Part shown: piece after piece, positions 1 through 9,460 of the stretch
Position numbering within the stretch: the stretch's first letter is position 1
Layout: each line of letters opens with the position of its first letter
Assembly: GCA_036960485.1 (NCBI GenBank)
Contig: JBALXS010000002.1
Span: forward strand, 1 to 64,000
Source of the DNA: Rs1 sp036960485
GTDB taxonomy: Bacteria > Pseudomonadota > Gammaproteobacteria > Pseudomonadales > Balneatricaceae
Direction of reading: 5' to 3'
Length of the DNA: 64,000 nt
Translations under genes and position numbers: made by a program
Notes under the pieces: generated by a model
Seen by the model: the letters and a program-made list of their open reading frames with translations, nothing else
What the model was told of the DNA's origin: nothing
The model's database searches: none

Positions 1-552
1 ATTGTCTCGTTTTGCGGGTTGCCCCGTTAGCGAGGAGGCGAATTATATAGATACCAGAACTTACGTCAACCTTTAATGTAATTTTATACAAACTATTTTT
101 ATATTGCTCTTGTTAGCCTAGATATCGACTGCTTATCTTACGAAAAGAGGTATTTAAACTTTATACAATATCATTCTGCATGATCAAACTTGTAATTTAA
201 TCCTCTAGGCTTCTGCATTATCTTCTACAAAGCATTACTTGATAGTTGAAACTTTATAAGTCTTGTTTATTTCTCATCTTAGCTTCGATAACAAAGCAGC
301 TCGCTATATTTTCTCTATCCATTACAGTAACTCTTTTATAGATATAGCAGGTTATTTCTATGAACAGTCTGCCCATGGATTTGACTAAAATAATAAAGAA
401 AATTTACAGCACTATCTAAAACCAATATCTAAAAACATAAAGAACTTAGAACTTTCCCATCTAAACTGAACAACTTGATATGCTAATGTTCAGTGACTCG
501 CCAAGTGTGAATAAAACAGGACATCTATCTTTTTTACTACTATAAGAACAAC
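1..552. other. gene-free AT-rich stretch at window start
   Basis: I see no convincing gene here. Reading frames are short and lack ribosome binding sites, and no tRNA or rRNA signature is visible. The stretch lies downstream of ilvD, which is transcribed leftwards, so it may belong to the upstream region of whatever lies left of the window. Base composition is strongly AT-rich apart from the first 45 bases. Confidence 0.5.
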
Positions 553-577
553 AAACCCCAGCTTCAAGCTAGGGTTT
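553..577 (-). terminator. rho-independent terminator of ilvD
   Basis: Arms AAACCCCAGCTT and AAGCTAGGGTTT form a stem with one mismatch and a very tight loop. Read on the minus strand it is followed by a T-rich run. It lies about 60 bases after the ilvD stop codon, as expected for its terminator. Confidence 0.7.
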
Positions 578-636
578 ATTGTTAGCATCTAAGCAAATAT
601 CTGCCTAAAAACTAATGCTTACAGACAAGACCAACA

Positions 637-2481
637 TTAATCTAACATTGATAAATCGCGAACTGCACCTTTATCCGCTGAAGTTGCTAGTAATGCATAA
701 GCTTTAAGAGAAGCAGATACTTTACGCGGACGGGCTTTAATCGGTTTCCAAGCTAGCTTACCTTTAGCTTCCATTGCCGCACGACGTATATCTAACTCTT
801 CATCAGAAATAAGTACGTTAATTGCGCGGTTCGGGATATCAATTAAAATCTTATCGCCGTTTTCAATAAGTCCTATCGCACCACCAGCTGCTGCTTCGGG
901 AGAAACATGACCAATAGATAACCCTGATGTACCACCGGAGAATCTGCCATCTGTTAATAGCGCACAAGCCTTACCTAAGCCTTTAGATTTGATATATGAC
1001 GTAGGGTAAAGCATTTCTTGCATACCTGGGCCACCTTTAGGGCCTTCGTAGCGAACAATAACAATGTCTCCCGCTTTGACTTTATCAGCCAAGATATCAG
1101 CTACTGCTTCATCTTGTGATTCAGTTACATGGGCTCTACCCTCAAATACTAAGATAGATTCATCGACACCTGCTGTTTTCACAACACAACCATCTAGCGC
1201 GATATTGCCATATAAAACAGCAAGTCCGCCTTCTAACGAGTAGGCGTTTTCAAGAGAGCGGATACAACCAGATTCTCTGTCGCCATCAACACTTGCCCAA
1301 CGAGTCGCTTGGCTAAAAGCGGTCTGTGTTGGGATGCCAGCTGGGCCCGCACGATAGAACTCTAATACTTCTGAAGATGGGCTACGCATGATATCCCACT
1401 TATCTAGCGCTTCTTTCAACGTTTTACTGTGTACTGTTGGGATGTCTGTGTGAATTTTTCCCGCACGATCCAATTCACCTAATATGCCAAAGATACCACC
1501 TGCGCGGTGAACATCTTCCATATGATAAAGTGGCGAGTTAGGCGCTACTTTACACAATTGTGGCACATCATGAGACATCGCTTCCATATGCTTTAAAGTG
1601 AAATCAATCTCAGCTTCAAGTGCAATCGCTAACAAATGCAAAATAGTGTTGGTTGAGCCACCCATGCAGATATCTAGGGTCATGGCATTTTCAAACGCTT
1701 TGATACAAGCAATGCTACGTGGAAGAACCGCATAGTTATCATCTTCATAGTGGCTCTTTGTGATACCGACTATGGAGCGACCTGCTTCTAAAAATAGATT
1801 ACGACGATCAGCGTGTGTAGCTAGCAAGCTGCCGTTTCCAGGAAGCGCTAAGCCAAGTGCTTCTGCTAGGCAGTTCATAGAGTTTGCCGTGAACATGCCA
1901 GAGCAAGAACCACATGTTGGGCAAGCAGAGCGTTCGTATTCAGCAACCTTTTCATCTGATGCTGTATCGTCAACGGCGATAACCATGGCATCAACTAAAT
2001 CTAGCTTATGCTCTGAAAGCTTAGTCTTACCTGCTTCCATTGGTCCGCCTGATACAAAAATAACAGGGATATTTAGGCGCATTGCTGCCATTAACATGCC
2101 CGGTGTGATTTTATCGCAGTTAGAGATACACACTAAAGCATCTGCGCAATGCGCATTAACCATGTATTCAACAGAGTCAGCGATTAAGTCGCGTGATGGT
2201 AGCGAATAAAGCATGCCATCGTGGCCCATCGCGATCCCATCGTCTACAGCAATAGTGTTAAATTCTTTGGCGACCCCACCAGCTTTTTCAACTTCACGCG
2301 CCACCAGTTGTCCCATATCTTTTAAATGAACATGTCCTGGTACAAACTGGGTAAACGAGTTTGCAATAGCAATAATTGGTTTATTGAAATCATCGTCTTT
2401 CATGCCTGTGGCGCGCCAAAGTGCTCTCGCTCCAGCCATATTACGGCCACCAGTGGACGTTTTAGATCTATATACAGGCAT
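637..2481 (-). CDS. ilvD: dihydroxy-acid dehydratase
   Basis: This enzyme dehydrates 2,3-dihydroxy acids to 2-oxo acids, the third common step of valine, leucine and isoleucine synthesis, using an iron-sulphur cluster in the cytoplasm. At 614 aa it has full family length. The cluster ligands are visible as CDKITPGMLMA (about residue 122) and CPTCGSCSGMF (about residue 195). The C-terminal GRFSGGTSGLSIGHVSPEAA motif is intact. The gene stands alone, divergent from the GMC oxidoreductase, with its own terminator. No leader-peptide attenuator was recognised in the 273-base divergent region. Identification is secure. Confidence 0.98.
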   Translation of the reverse strand: MPVYRSKTSTGGRNMAGARALWRATGMKDDDFNKPIIAIANSFTQFVPGHVHLKDMGQLVAREVEKAGGVAKEFNTIAVDDGIAMGHDGMLYSLPSRDLIADSVEYMVNAHCADALVCISNCDKITPGMLMAAMRLNIPVIFVSGGPMEAGKTKLSEHKLDLVDAMVIAVDDTASDEKVAEYERSACPTCGSCSGMFTANSMNCLAEALGLALPGNGSLLATHADRRNLFLEAGRSIVGITKSHYEDDNYAVLPRSIACIKAFENAMTLDICMGGSTNTILHLLAIALEAEIDFTLKHMEAMSHDVPQLCKVAPNSPLYHMEDVHRAGGIFGILGELDRAGKIHTDIPTVHSKTLKEALDKWDIMRSPSSEVLEFYRAGPAGIPTQTAFSQATRWASVDGDRESGCIRSLENAYSLEGGLAVLYGNIALDGCVVKTAGVDESILVFEGRAHVTESQDEAVADILADKVKAGDIVIVRYEGPKGGPGMQEMLYPTSYIKSKGLGKACALLTDGRFSGGTSGLSIGHVSPEAAAGGAIGLIENGDKILIDIPNRAINVLISDEELDIRRAAMEAKGKLAWKPIKARPRKVSASLKAYALLATSADKGAVRDLSMLD

Positions 2482-2754
2482 GATGCTTCCTTTTGTAAGT
2501 TGTTTAAAAAACTAAGTATAGCAGACAATTTTGCGGATAATATTCGAAAAAACAACATTAACCATCCCGTTTAACTGAACACGGATGTGTAAAGATGCAT
2601 CGCTGTTTGAAAAAACAGCTCTAATCCTTAATTTTAGGTACTTAACTCTACTTGTTAAGTCATATTAATTAGTTAACACCCCCTTTAAGTGCTATTGCCA
2701 AAACAAGCCCTCTAGTTTATAACTTGTGCTCAAATCGATAAGGAAATAAGTAAC

Positions 2755-4538
2755 ATGAATGACACTTTAAAAGCTGATTACCAAGCAGATTATATAATTA
2801 TTGGCGCAGGTACAGCCGGCTGTGTACTCGCTAATAGATTATCTGCCAACCCTGCCAATAAAGTGCTGCTCATAGAAGCGGGTGGCAAAGATAATTATCC
2901 GTGGATAAAAATACCGATTGGTTACTTATTTACGATGAATAACCCTAAAACAGATTGGTGCTTTAAAACCCAGGCCGATGAAGGGCTTAATGGTCGTGCA
3001 CTCAATTACCCGCGCGGTAAAACCCTCGGCGGTTGTTCATCAATTAATGGTATGATTTACATGCGCGGACAAGCTCAAGACTACGATCACTGGCAAGCTT
3101 TAGGCAATGAAGGCTGGAGCTGGGATAACATTCTCCCCTACTTTAAAAAATCTGAAGATCATTGGGCCGGCGAAACCAAATATCACGGAGCTGGTGGTGA
3201 GTGGCGCGTTGAAAAACAGCGCCTTTCATGGCCAATACTCGATAATGTGATGCAAGCTGCTGGTGAAATAGGCATTGCTAAATCCACAGATTATAACAAT
3301 GGCGACAATTTAGGCTTTTGCTACTTTGAAGTTAATCAAAAAAAAGGCCGCCGATGGTCAAGTGCTGATGCCTTTTTGCACCCTATTGCGCATCGAGAAA
3401 ATTTAACAGTATTAACTCATACACAGGCCATTCGTTTGCAGCTTGACGGTAAATCAGTCGTCGGTGCTCACTTGATAAAAGGCAAAGATGTTACAAAGGG
3501 CAAAGCCATTTACGCCAAAGCCACAAAAGAAGTAATACTCACCGCGGGCGCAATAGCTTCCCCGTTACTATTACAACGCTCAGGTATTGCCGCTAAAGCA
3601 TTATTAGATTCACTTGATATAGAACAGCAGCATGAATTACCAGGGGTCGGCGAAAACTTACAAGATCATTTACAAGTACGTATGGTTTTCAAACTAGATA
3701 ATGCCAATACTTTAAATGAATTATCACATAGCTTATTAGGTAAAGCCAAAATGGGTTTACAATATGCGATATCTCGAAGTGGTCCGTTATCAATGGCTCC
3801 AAGCCAAATGGGTGGCTTCGCAAAAAGCTCGGAGCAATTTGCCAGCTCAAATATTGAATATCATATTCAACCTTTAAGTTGCGATAAATTGGGCGATCCG
3901 TTAGATAAGTTCCCTGCTGTCACCGCTTCTGTTTGCAACTTACGGCCAAAAAGTATCGGCCATGTACATTTAAGTGCTAAANNNNNNNNNNNNNNNNNNN
4001 NNNNNNNNNNNNNNNNNNNNNNNNNNNNNNNNNNNNNNNNNNNNNNNNNNNNNNNNNNNNNNNNNNNNNNNNNNNNNNNNNTTCTGTTTGCAACTTACGG
4101 CCAAAAAGTATCGGCCATGTACATTTAAGTGCTAAAGCGATAACAGCACCGCCTATTATCAAAGCAAATTACCTTTCACATCCTGAAGATAAACAAGTAG
4201 CTATCGATTCTTTAAAAATAACCCGTAAGATATTCCAAGCACAATGCCTAGAGAGTTTTAATCCACAAGAGTATAAACCCGGCGCACAAATAGTTTCTGA
4301 CGAGCAATTACTACAAGCTGCTGGCACTTTAGGAACGACTATTTTTCACCCCGTAGGGACCTGCAAAATGGGAAATGACGACATGGCAGTGGTTGATAGC
4401 CAACTTAAAATTAGAGGATTAACTGGTGCCCGAGTAGTAGATGCTTCGATTATGCCCACAATAACCTCTGGTAACACTTGCTCGCCCGTTATTATGATTG
4501 CTGAAAAAGCAGCAGATATGATTTTAAACAACACTTAA
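2755..4538 (+). CDS. GMC-family FAD oxidoreductase (choline/alcohol dehydrogenase-like), split by an assembly gap
   Basis: This is an FAD-dependent glucose-methanol-choline oxidoreductase that oxidises an alcohol substrate I cannot specify. The N-terminal FAD-binding stretch reads IIGAGTAGCVLANRLS (about 15-30). GMC signature 1 is GGCSSINGMIYMRG and signature 2 is GAIASPLLLQRSGI. After the gap the C-terminal motifs HPVGTCKMG and TSGNT are present, which carry the catalytic His and Asn of the family. The 100 N at 3982-4081 are flanked by the same 55 bases (3927-3981 and 4082-4136). Deleting the Ns and one copy gives one open frame of 542 aa ending at 4538, normal family length. No betaine-aldehyde dehydrogenase or BetI lies nearby, so calling it betA would be unsafe. 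Confidence 0.9.
3982..4081. other. 100-N assembly gap (probably artefactual)
   Basis: Exactly 100 Ns, a conventional placeholder. The 55 bases on each side are identical and the gene reads through perfectly once one copy is removed. This indicates two contigs that overlap by one k-mer, with little or no sequence missing. Confidence 0.9.
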
Positions 4539-5187
4539 AACCAAGAGCAATATCCATTAAAGGATACAAGTTAAAGAGCCTAAGCTATAAAAGCCAATAT
4601 ATTTTGTTAATGATAATCATTTGTATAAAGTAATTTAATCGATTATGCTTAAATTGCTTTTTACCAAATAGGTTATAAACAATGCAACATAACAAAAAAT
4701 ATAGCGCAACAACATATCCAATTGCAGTTACCGGGGCTGCTCTTTTACTTTTTATCATGTTCTCACCCATCTTTATGTAGTAGGTGTATTTATTGTGTGT
4801 TCCGCTATATGCTTTTCTATGCATTCAACAGAATACGTTAGATTCAGAAACCTCTGCATAATGGACCACCGAAATTATTTTACTATATAGGAACGGAGCT
4901 AAATTTAACTCCTTCGCTCTTAATTATTTACTTACCCTAAAAATGAAAAAAGCATAGATCTAAGTTGGCAACTAGATGGTTTTAATGTTTTTTTAGCAAG
5001 CGACCCCTTTGGTTATCTAATAAAGCACGGTGCCAATGCTCTCACAGCAATGAAGCCATAGAATTCATAAAGCGTGAAACCACAGTTAAACCTTGCCTTA
5101 AAAGCTGTTTTTTTATCAGTAGCGACTTAACCATAAATTAACTGCTAGAATAGATCATCTATTTAAACTTAACACGTGCCTTATTAA
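4539..5187. other. 649-base intergenic region with no convincing gene
   Basis: Two weak candidates lie here. On the minus strand, 4758-4585 could encode a 57-aa protein with one hydrophobic segment (about 10-30) and a GGGTGAG stretch shortly before its ATG. On the plus strand, frame 4924-5061 is open for 45 codons with protein-like composition but no start codon. Neither is long enough or similar enough to a family I know to call a gene. Confidence 0.4.
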
Positions 5188-6570
5188 ATGCGATTATTTC
5201 CACTCTTCTTTTTACTTATTTGTTTTGATATTCAAGCGGCTGTAACTGCTACTGTGAACACGGCGAAAATTAAATATGGGCAGAATGTACTGTTGAACAT
5301 TAGTTCAGATAATGCAGCCACAAAAACGCCAAATTTAACTATTCTAAAAAGAAGCTTCAAAGTTATTGGTAATAGTAAAGTCAGCAGGCCTTATCTTAAA
5401 AACGGCGTGCGTAAACAAAAAACGCAATGGTTCTTCATTTTAAAACCTAAAACATCAGGCACCTTAACAATCCCCGCTATTAAAGTTAACGGTGAGAAAA
5501 CCAAAGCAATCACAGTAAAAGTGATTAGCACACGTAAGAAAAGCACTAATAAATCGCAGCACAAAGCTAAGAAAACAGCCACGCACGATATTTTAGTTAA
5601 AGCGACTATCAACAAAAACAAGCTATTTCCCAATGAAATGCTGACCTACCAACTAACAATTAATTTCCCAAATATAGCCAATAGCGATTTCAAAGTCACT
5701 GCACCGTTCATCCCAGGCGCCATTGTATTACCCCTTGCAGAGCCAACCTTTAAGCAAGTCACACAAAGATCAAAGGCTAGAACTGTGCGTAGCCAAAGCT
5801 ATGCTATTTTTGCAGAACAACTGGCCTTTTATCAAATAGAACCAGCATCCATTAGCTTTAATGATGCTAAGCAAGGTGACACAGAAAACATGGTCACACT
5901 AAAAGCTAATAGTTTACATTTTGAAATAAAACCCAAAGCAAACCAAACTAGTTTAGGTTATTGGTTACCCAGTGATAATATTCAATTATCACAAACTTGG
6001 GAAGGCCTAGATCCAACACAACAAGCAGTGCCATTTGGTAGCAGTGTGAAGCGTATAATAGAGCTTAAGGCAAATGCGCTAAATGCAGATATATTACCGT
6101 TATTGAGTGATTTAATTCATCAAAGAGTGCAACTAAAATTAGAAGATGTAAGCGTTAGTAATGAACTAGAAAATGGTATTTTGATAGCGACACGTCGTGA
6201 GGTTGTTTCTATGGTTTTTAACCAAGCAGGCAACATAAGCATCCCACCTGTAGATTTACATTGGTGGAATACTAAGTTAGATCAAGCGAGAATTGCTAGT
6301 TTAGATGCCCTCAATTTCACAGTACTAACAGTGCCTGTTAACAGTCAGATGAGCTCATCACCTGAAAAAGAGATAGCCAAACCTATCAACATTGTCGATC
6401 AAAAGGCAGATGAAACCAAAAAAGAAACTAATAAAAGCCAAGCAAATCCCCTTAAGCAGTCAAAAACTCTGCTTTCAGAGCAACAAATGAACTGGCTTAT
6501 CCTATTATTATTCACTCTTTTAGTCGCTACAACAGCTGGTTGGCTAATAAGTTCGCGCAAAGCAAAGTAA
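5188..6570 (+). CDS. BatD-like (oxygen-tolerance family) membrane-anchored protein
   Basis: A 460-aa envelope protein. It has a signal peptide (about 1-17), then beta-rich Ig-like segments typical of the BatD family (WFFILKPKTSGTLTIPAI near 75-95, repeated similar segments later). A low-complexity Lys/Glu/Ser linker follows (about 395-430), then a C-terminal membrane segment (about 433-455) with a short basic tail. BatD proteins normally work with the MoxR ATPase and the VWA proteins BatA/BatB in periplasmic stress tolerance. None of these partners is in the window, so this is an orphan copy. The 5' region lacks a strong ribosome binding site. The family call is by pattern and moderately sure. 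The function of an isolated copy is unknown. Confidence 0.7.
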   Translation: MRLFPLFFLLICFDIQAAVTATVNTAKIKYGQNVLLNISSDNAATKTPNLTILKRSFKVIGNSKVSRPYLKNGVRKQKTQWFFILKPKTSGTLTIPAIKVNGEKTKAITVKVISTRKKSTNKSQHKAKKTATHDILVKATINKNKLFPNEMLTYQLTINFPNIANSDFKVTAPFIPGAIVLPLAEPTFKQVTQRSKARTVRSQSYAIFAEQLAFYQIEPASISFNDAKQGDTENMVTLKANSLHFEIKPKANQTSLGYWLPSDNIQLSQTWEGLDPTQQAVPFGSSVKRIIELKANALNADILPLLSDLIHQRVQLKLEDVSVSNELENGILIATRREVVSMVFNQAGNISIPPVDLHWWNTKLDQARIASLDALNFTVLTVPVNSQMSSSPEKEIAKPINIVDQKADETKKETNKSQANPLKQSKTLLSEQQMNWLILLLFTLLVATTAGWLISSRKAK

Positions 6571-7469
6571 TCATCGATTTTTTATCCACAATTGCTAAAA
6601 ATTCTTATACCCATTTTTCCCTAGCTATCCCAAACTCTTTTTCCCTAGATTAGCTACAGTTAATTATTGAAATAAAATTAAATTAAATCCTTTAGTTTCA
6701 GATATATATATATTAAATAGACTTGGGAAATTTATTTTTCATAGGTATTTACCTCCATAAAAAAGCTGCTGAAAATAAGCTAATGCTCTTTGCATGCAAG
6801 CCACTTATTCCATTAACCCACATAGTTATCAACAAAACTCGTTATCTTATTGGTAAAATAAATTAATTATTTTTATTTATTTTTTACTCATCAAAAAATA
6901 TTTAAATTTAGCTGTGTATAAAAAACGTAAAAGTTACCCACAGGATATAAGCAGAAGTTAAGCGATGTTCCACGGGAGATATCCAGAGCTTTATCCACTA
7001 TCCACAAAATACCCACCGAATAAATACAATTTTATTCACATTTAAAATTTATCTGCTATTATCTCTTTTTTGGGAAAACACAACATGTGATTAACTTGTT
7101 CAAAAGTAAAGCTCTGGTGTTGGACAAAAATGTGGATAACATCAAGCCTGTATAACTATGCTTTTTATGCACAGATTACCCGCTCTATAATCACTGTGGA
7201 CAAGCAGGAAAACACTGTAGTTTGAAGTGATGTAAGCCTATGTTTTACATATGATAATACGGTTTATTAACACAAAAAGGCTCCCTTAATAGTAGTAACA
7301 ATAACAATCTTATATATATATATACTTAAATATATATATATTTAATAACTAAATAAGGTTGGTTAAATTGTGTTCATTACTAATTATATTTTAAAGCTGT
7401 ATACTTCTGTTTCGAAAATTAGATACCAACAAATATTAATTACATTCAAGAAAAAGAGAGGCAAGTTAA
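6571..7469. other. oriC: putative chromosomal replication origin (oriC)
   Basis: A gene-free, very AT-rich stretch of 899 bases directly upstream of mnmG, the place where many gammaproteobacterial origins lie. DnaA-box-like 9-mers: exact TTATNCACA matches at 6582-6590 (+), 6913-6921 (-), 7032-7040 (+), 7131-7139 (-) and 7165-7173 (+); one-mismatch sites at 6826-6834, 6934-6942, 6991-6999, 6998-7006 and 7195-7203. An alternating TA tract with no G or C over most of 7309-7345 could be the unwinding element, lying between the boxes and mnmG. No GATC occurs in the whole stretch. The dnaA gene is not in the window. The assignment rests on box density plus gene context. Confidence 0.85.
7309..7345. 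other. AT-only tract, candidate DNA unwinding element
   Basis: Two runs of alternating TA separated by ACTTAAA, directly on the mnmG side of the DnaA-box cluster. Such a tract next to DnaA boxes is the expected layout of a duplex-unwinding element. A promoter role for mnmG is also possible. Confidence 0.5.
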
Positions 7470-9362
7470 GTGGACTATCCCGATCAATTTGACGTCATTA
7501 TCATCGGTGGTGGTCATGCAGGAACAGAAGCGGCATTAGCATCAGCAAGAAAAGGTGCCAAAACTTTATTGTTAACTCATAATATTGAAACGTTAGGGCA
7601 AATGTCGTGTAACCCAGCAATTGGTGGCATTGGCAAATCACATTTAGTTAAGGAAATTGATGCATTAGACGGAGCTATGGCTAAAGCGACGGATTTGGCA
7701 GGCATCCAATTTCGCATATTGAATTCTAGAAAAGGCCCAGCGGTTAGAGCAACTAGAGCACAAGCTGATAGAATTCTTTATAAAGCAGCTATTCGTGAAA
7801 TATTAGAAAATCAGCCTAACTTAGTCATTTTTCAACAAGCAGCTGATGATCTAATTATTGAGCAAGATAGAATCAAAGGCGTTGTTACCCAAACTGGAAT
7901 TATATTTAGAGCAAAATCAGTCGTTTTAACAGCTGGAACTTTTCTAGCCGGTTTAATCCATATTGGTTTAGCACATTATTCTGGTGGCAGAGCTGGAGAT
8001 CCAGCATCAACAACGCTAGCTAGTCGACTTCATGAAATGCCTTTTAGAATAGCTCGTTTAAAAACAGGTACTCCACCGCGTATTGATGCTCGCTCAGTCG
8101 ATTTTTCGAAAATGCAAGTTCAGCCGGGTGATATACCACTACCTGTTATGTCTTATATGGGTAATGTCGCGCAACATCCACGCCAAGTTAATTGCTATAT
8201 AACGCATACCAATGAAAGAACACACGATATTTTACGTACTGGATTAGATCGCTCACCGTTATATACAGGTGTAATTGAAGGGGAAGGCCCTAGATATTGC
8301 CCATCTGTAGAAGACAAAATTATGCGATTTGCCGATAAAACATCACACCAGGTGTTTGTAGAGCCAGAAGGTTTAACCACCCACGAATTATATCCAAATG
8401 GAATATCGACCAGTTTACCGTTTGATATTCAATTGCAAGCTGTTCGCTCAATTCTAGGATTTGAAACGGCCCACATTACTCGAGCGGGTTATGCTATTGA
8501 GTATGATTTTTTTAATCCCCAAGATTTGAAACACACTTTAGAAACCAAATTCGTCAATGGCCTTTATTTTGCTGGCCAAATAAATGGCACGACAGGTTAT
8601 GAAGAAGCTGCCGCGCAAGGACTATTAGCTGGATTAAATGCAGCCGCTTTCGCATTAGAGCAAGAACAATGGTATCCAAAAAGAGATGAAGCATATATTG
8701 GTGTGTTAGTAGATGATCTAATTACTCACGGAACATCTGAACCTTATCGAATGTTTACCTCTAGAGCCGAATATCGATTAATTTTACGTGAAGATAATGC
8801 AGATTTACGCTTAACTGAAATTGGCTATAAATTAGGTATCGTATCTGAAGAGCGCTGGAAAGCTTTTTCTATTAAAAGAGCGACAATAGAAGCTGAAAAC
8901 GAACGCTTGAAAAGTACCTGGATACAACCTGGAACTGAACAAGCAGACATTATTAATCAAAAATTTAGTACACCTTTAGCGCGTGAATATTCGCTAGCTG
9001 ATTTATTAAAACGCCCAGAACTTAAATACCAGGATGTAGCTAGTTTAAAAGGAGAAGCTTGCACTGATAAGCAAGTACAAGAGCAAGTTGAAATTGAATT
9101 TAAGTATTCAGGTTATATAGAAAGACAGAAAAACGATATTGAACAAATGCGTCGTCAGGAAAACACTAAGTTACCTGAGGATTTTAATTATGAAAAAATT
9201 AGTGGTTTGTCAAATGAGTTAAAAAGTAAGTTGCAACAAAGTACACCGCAAAATATTGCTCAGGCTGGTCGTATTCAAGGTATGACTCCTGCTGCAATTT
9301 CTTTGCTATTGGTATATATCAAGAAACATAAACTGCTAGCTAAAACCAAAAAGGACGCTTAA
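7470..9362 (+). CDS. mnmG: tRNA uridine-5-carboxymethylaminomethyl modification enzyme MnmG
   Basis: The FAD-binding subunit of the MnmEG complex, which installs the (carboxymethyl)aminomethyl group on wobble uridine 34 of several tRNAs. At 630 aa it matches the family. The FAD motif IIGGGHAGTEAA is at about 11-22, the conserved CNPAIGGIGKSHLVKE at about 47-62 and YCPSVEDKIMRF near 270. The start is GTG at 7470, preceded by a purine-rich AGAGAGG. It opens the origin-proximal cluster with rsmG, parA and parB, while the partner mnmE is not in the window. A stem-loop follows the stop codon. Confidence 0.98.
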   Translation: MDYPDQFDVIIIGGGHAGTEAALASARKGAKTLLLTHNIETLGQMSCNPAIGGIGKSHLVKEIDALDGAMAKATDLAGIQFRILNSRKGPAVRATRAQADRILYKAAIREILENQPNLVIFQQAADDLIIEQDRIKGVVTQTGIIFRAKSVVLTAGTFLAGLIHIGLAHYSGGRAGDPASTTLASRLHEMPFRIARLKTGTPPRIDARSVDFSKMQVQPGDIPLPVMSYMGNVAQHPRQVNCYITHTNERTHDILRTGLDRSPLYTGVIEGEGPRYCPSVEDKIMRFADKTSHQVFVEPEGLTTHELYPNGISTSLPFDIQLQAVRSILGFETAHITRAGYAIEYDFFNPQDLKHTLETKFVNGLYFAGQINGTTGYEEAAAQGLLAGLNAAAFALEQEQWYPKRDEAYIGVLVDDLITHGTSEPYRMFTSRAEYRLILREDNADLRLTEIGYKLGIVSEERWKAFSIKRATIEAENERLKSTWIQPGTEQADIINQKFSTPLAREYSLADLLKRPELKYQDVASLKGEACTDKQVQEQVEIEFKYSGYIERQKNDIEQMRRQENTKLPEDFNYEKISGLSNELKSKLQQSTPQNIAQAGRIQGMTPAAISLLLVYIKKHKLLAKTKKDA

Positions 9363-9400
9363 AACAGCTCCTTAAAGGTTATTAACAAGCACAAAAAACC

Positions 9401-9440
9401 AAAGAGCTGTGTATAAAAAGTTGTGCACAGCTCTTTTCGT
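9401..9440 (+). terminator. stem-loop after mnmG, carrying DnaA-box-like sequences
   Basis: Arms AAAGAGCTGTG (9401-9411) and CACAGCTCTTT (9426-9436) pair perfectly and are followed by TTCG. This looks like an attenuator or terminator between mnmG and rsmG. The loop and arm also contain TGTGTATAA (9408-9416), the reverse complement of the DnaA box TTATACACA, and the near-box TTGTGCACA (9421-9429). Confidence 0.6.
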
Positions 9441-9460
9441 ATGCAAAGGATAACTGGCAA

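Noticed and set aside
2602..2619. GCTGTTT-GAAA-AAACAGC hairpin between ilvD and the GMC gene
   Set aside because: A neat tetraloop stem but with no T-run, no leader peptide and no known riboswitch shape; could be chance.
4585..4758. Small minus-strand frame with one hydrophobic helix
   Set aside because: Short, basic, AT-rich tail and no family resemblance; evidence too weak to call a gene.
4924..5061. 45-codon plus-strand frame with protein-like composition
   Set aside because: No start codon and no similarity I can name.
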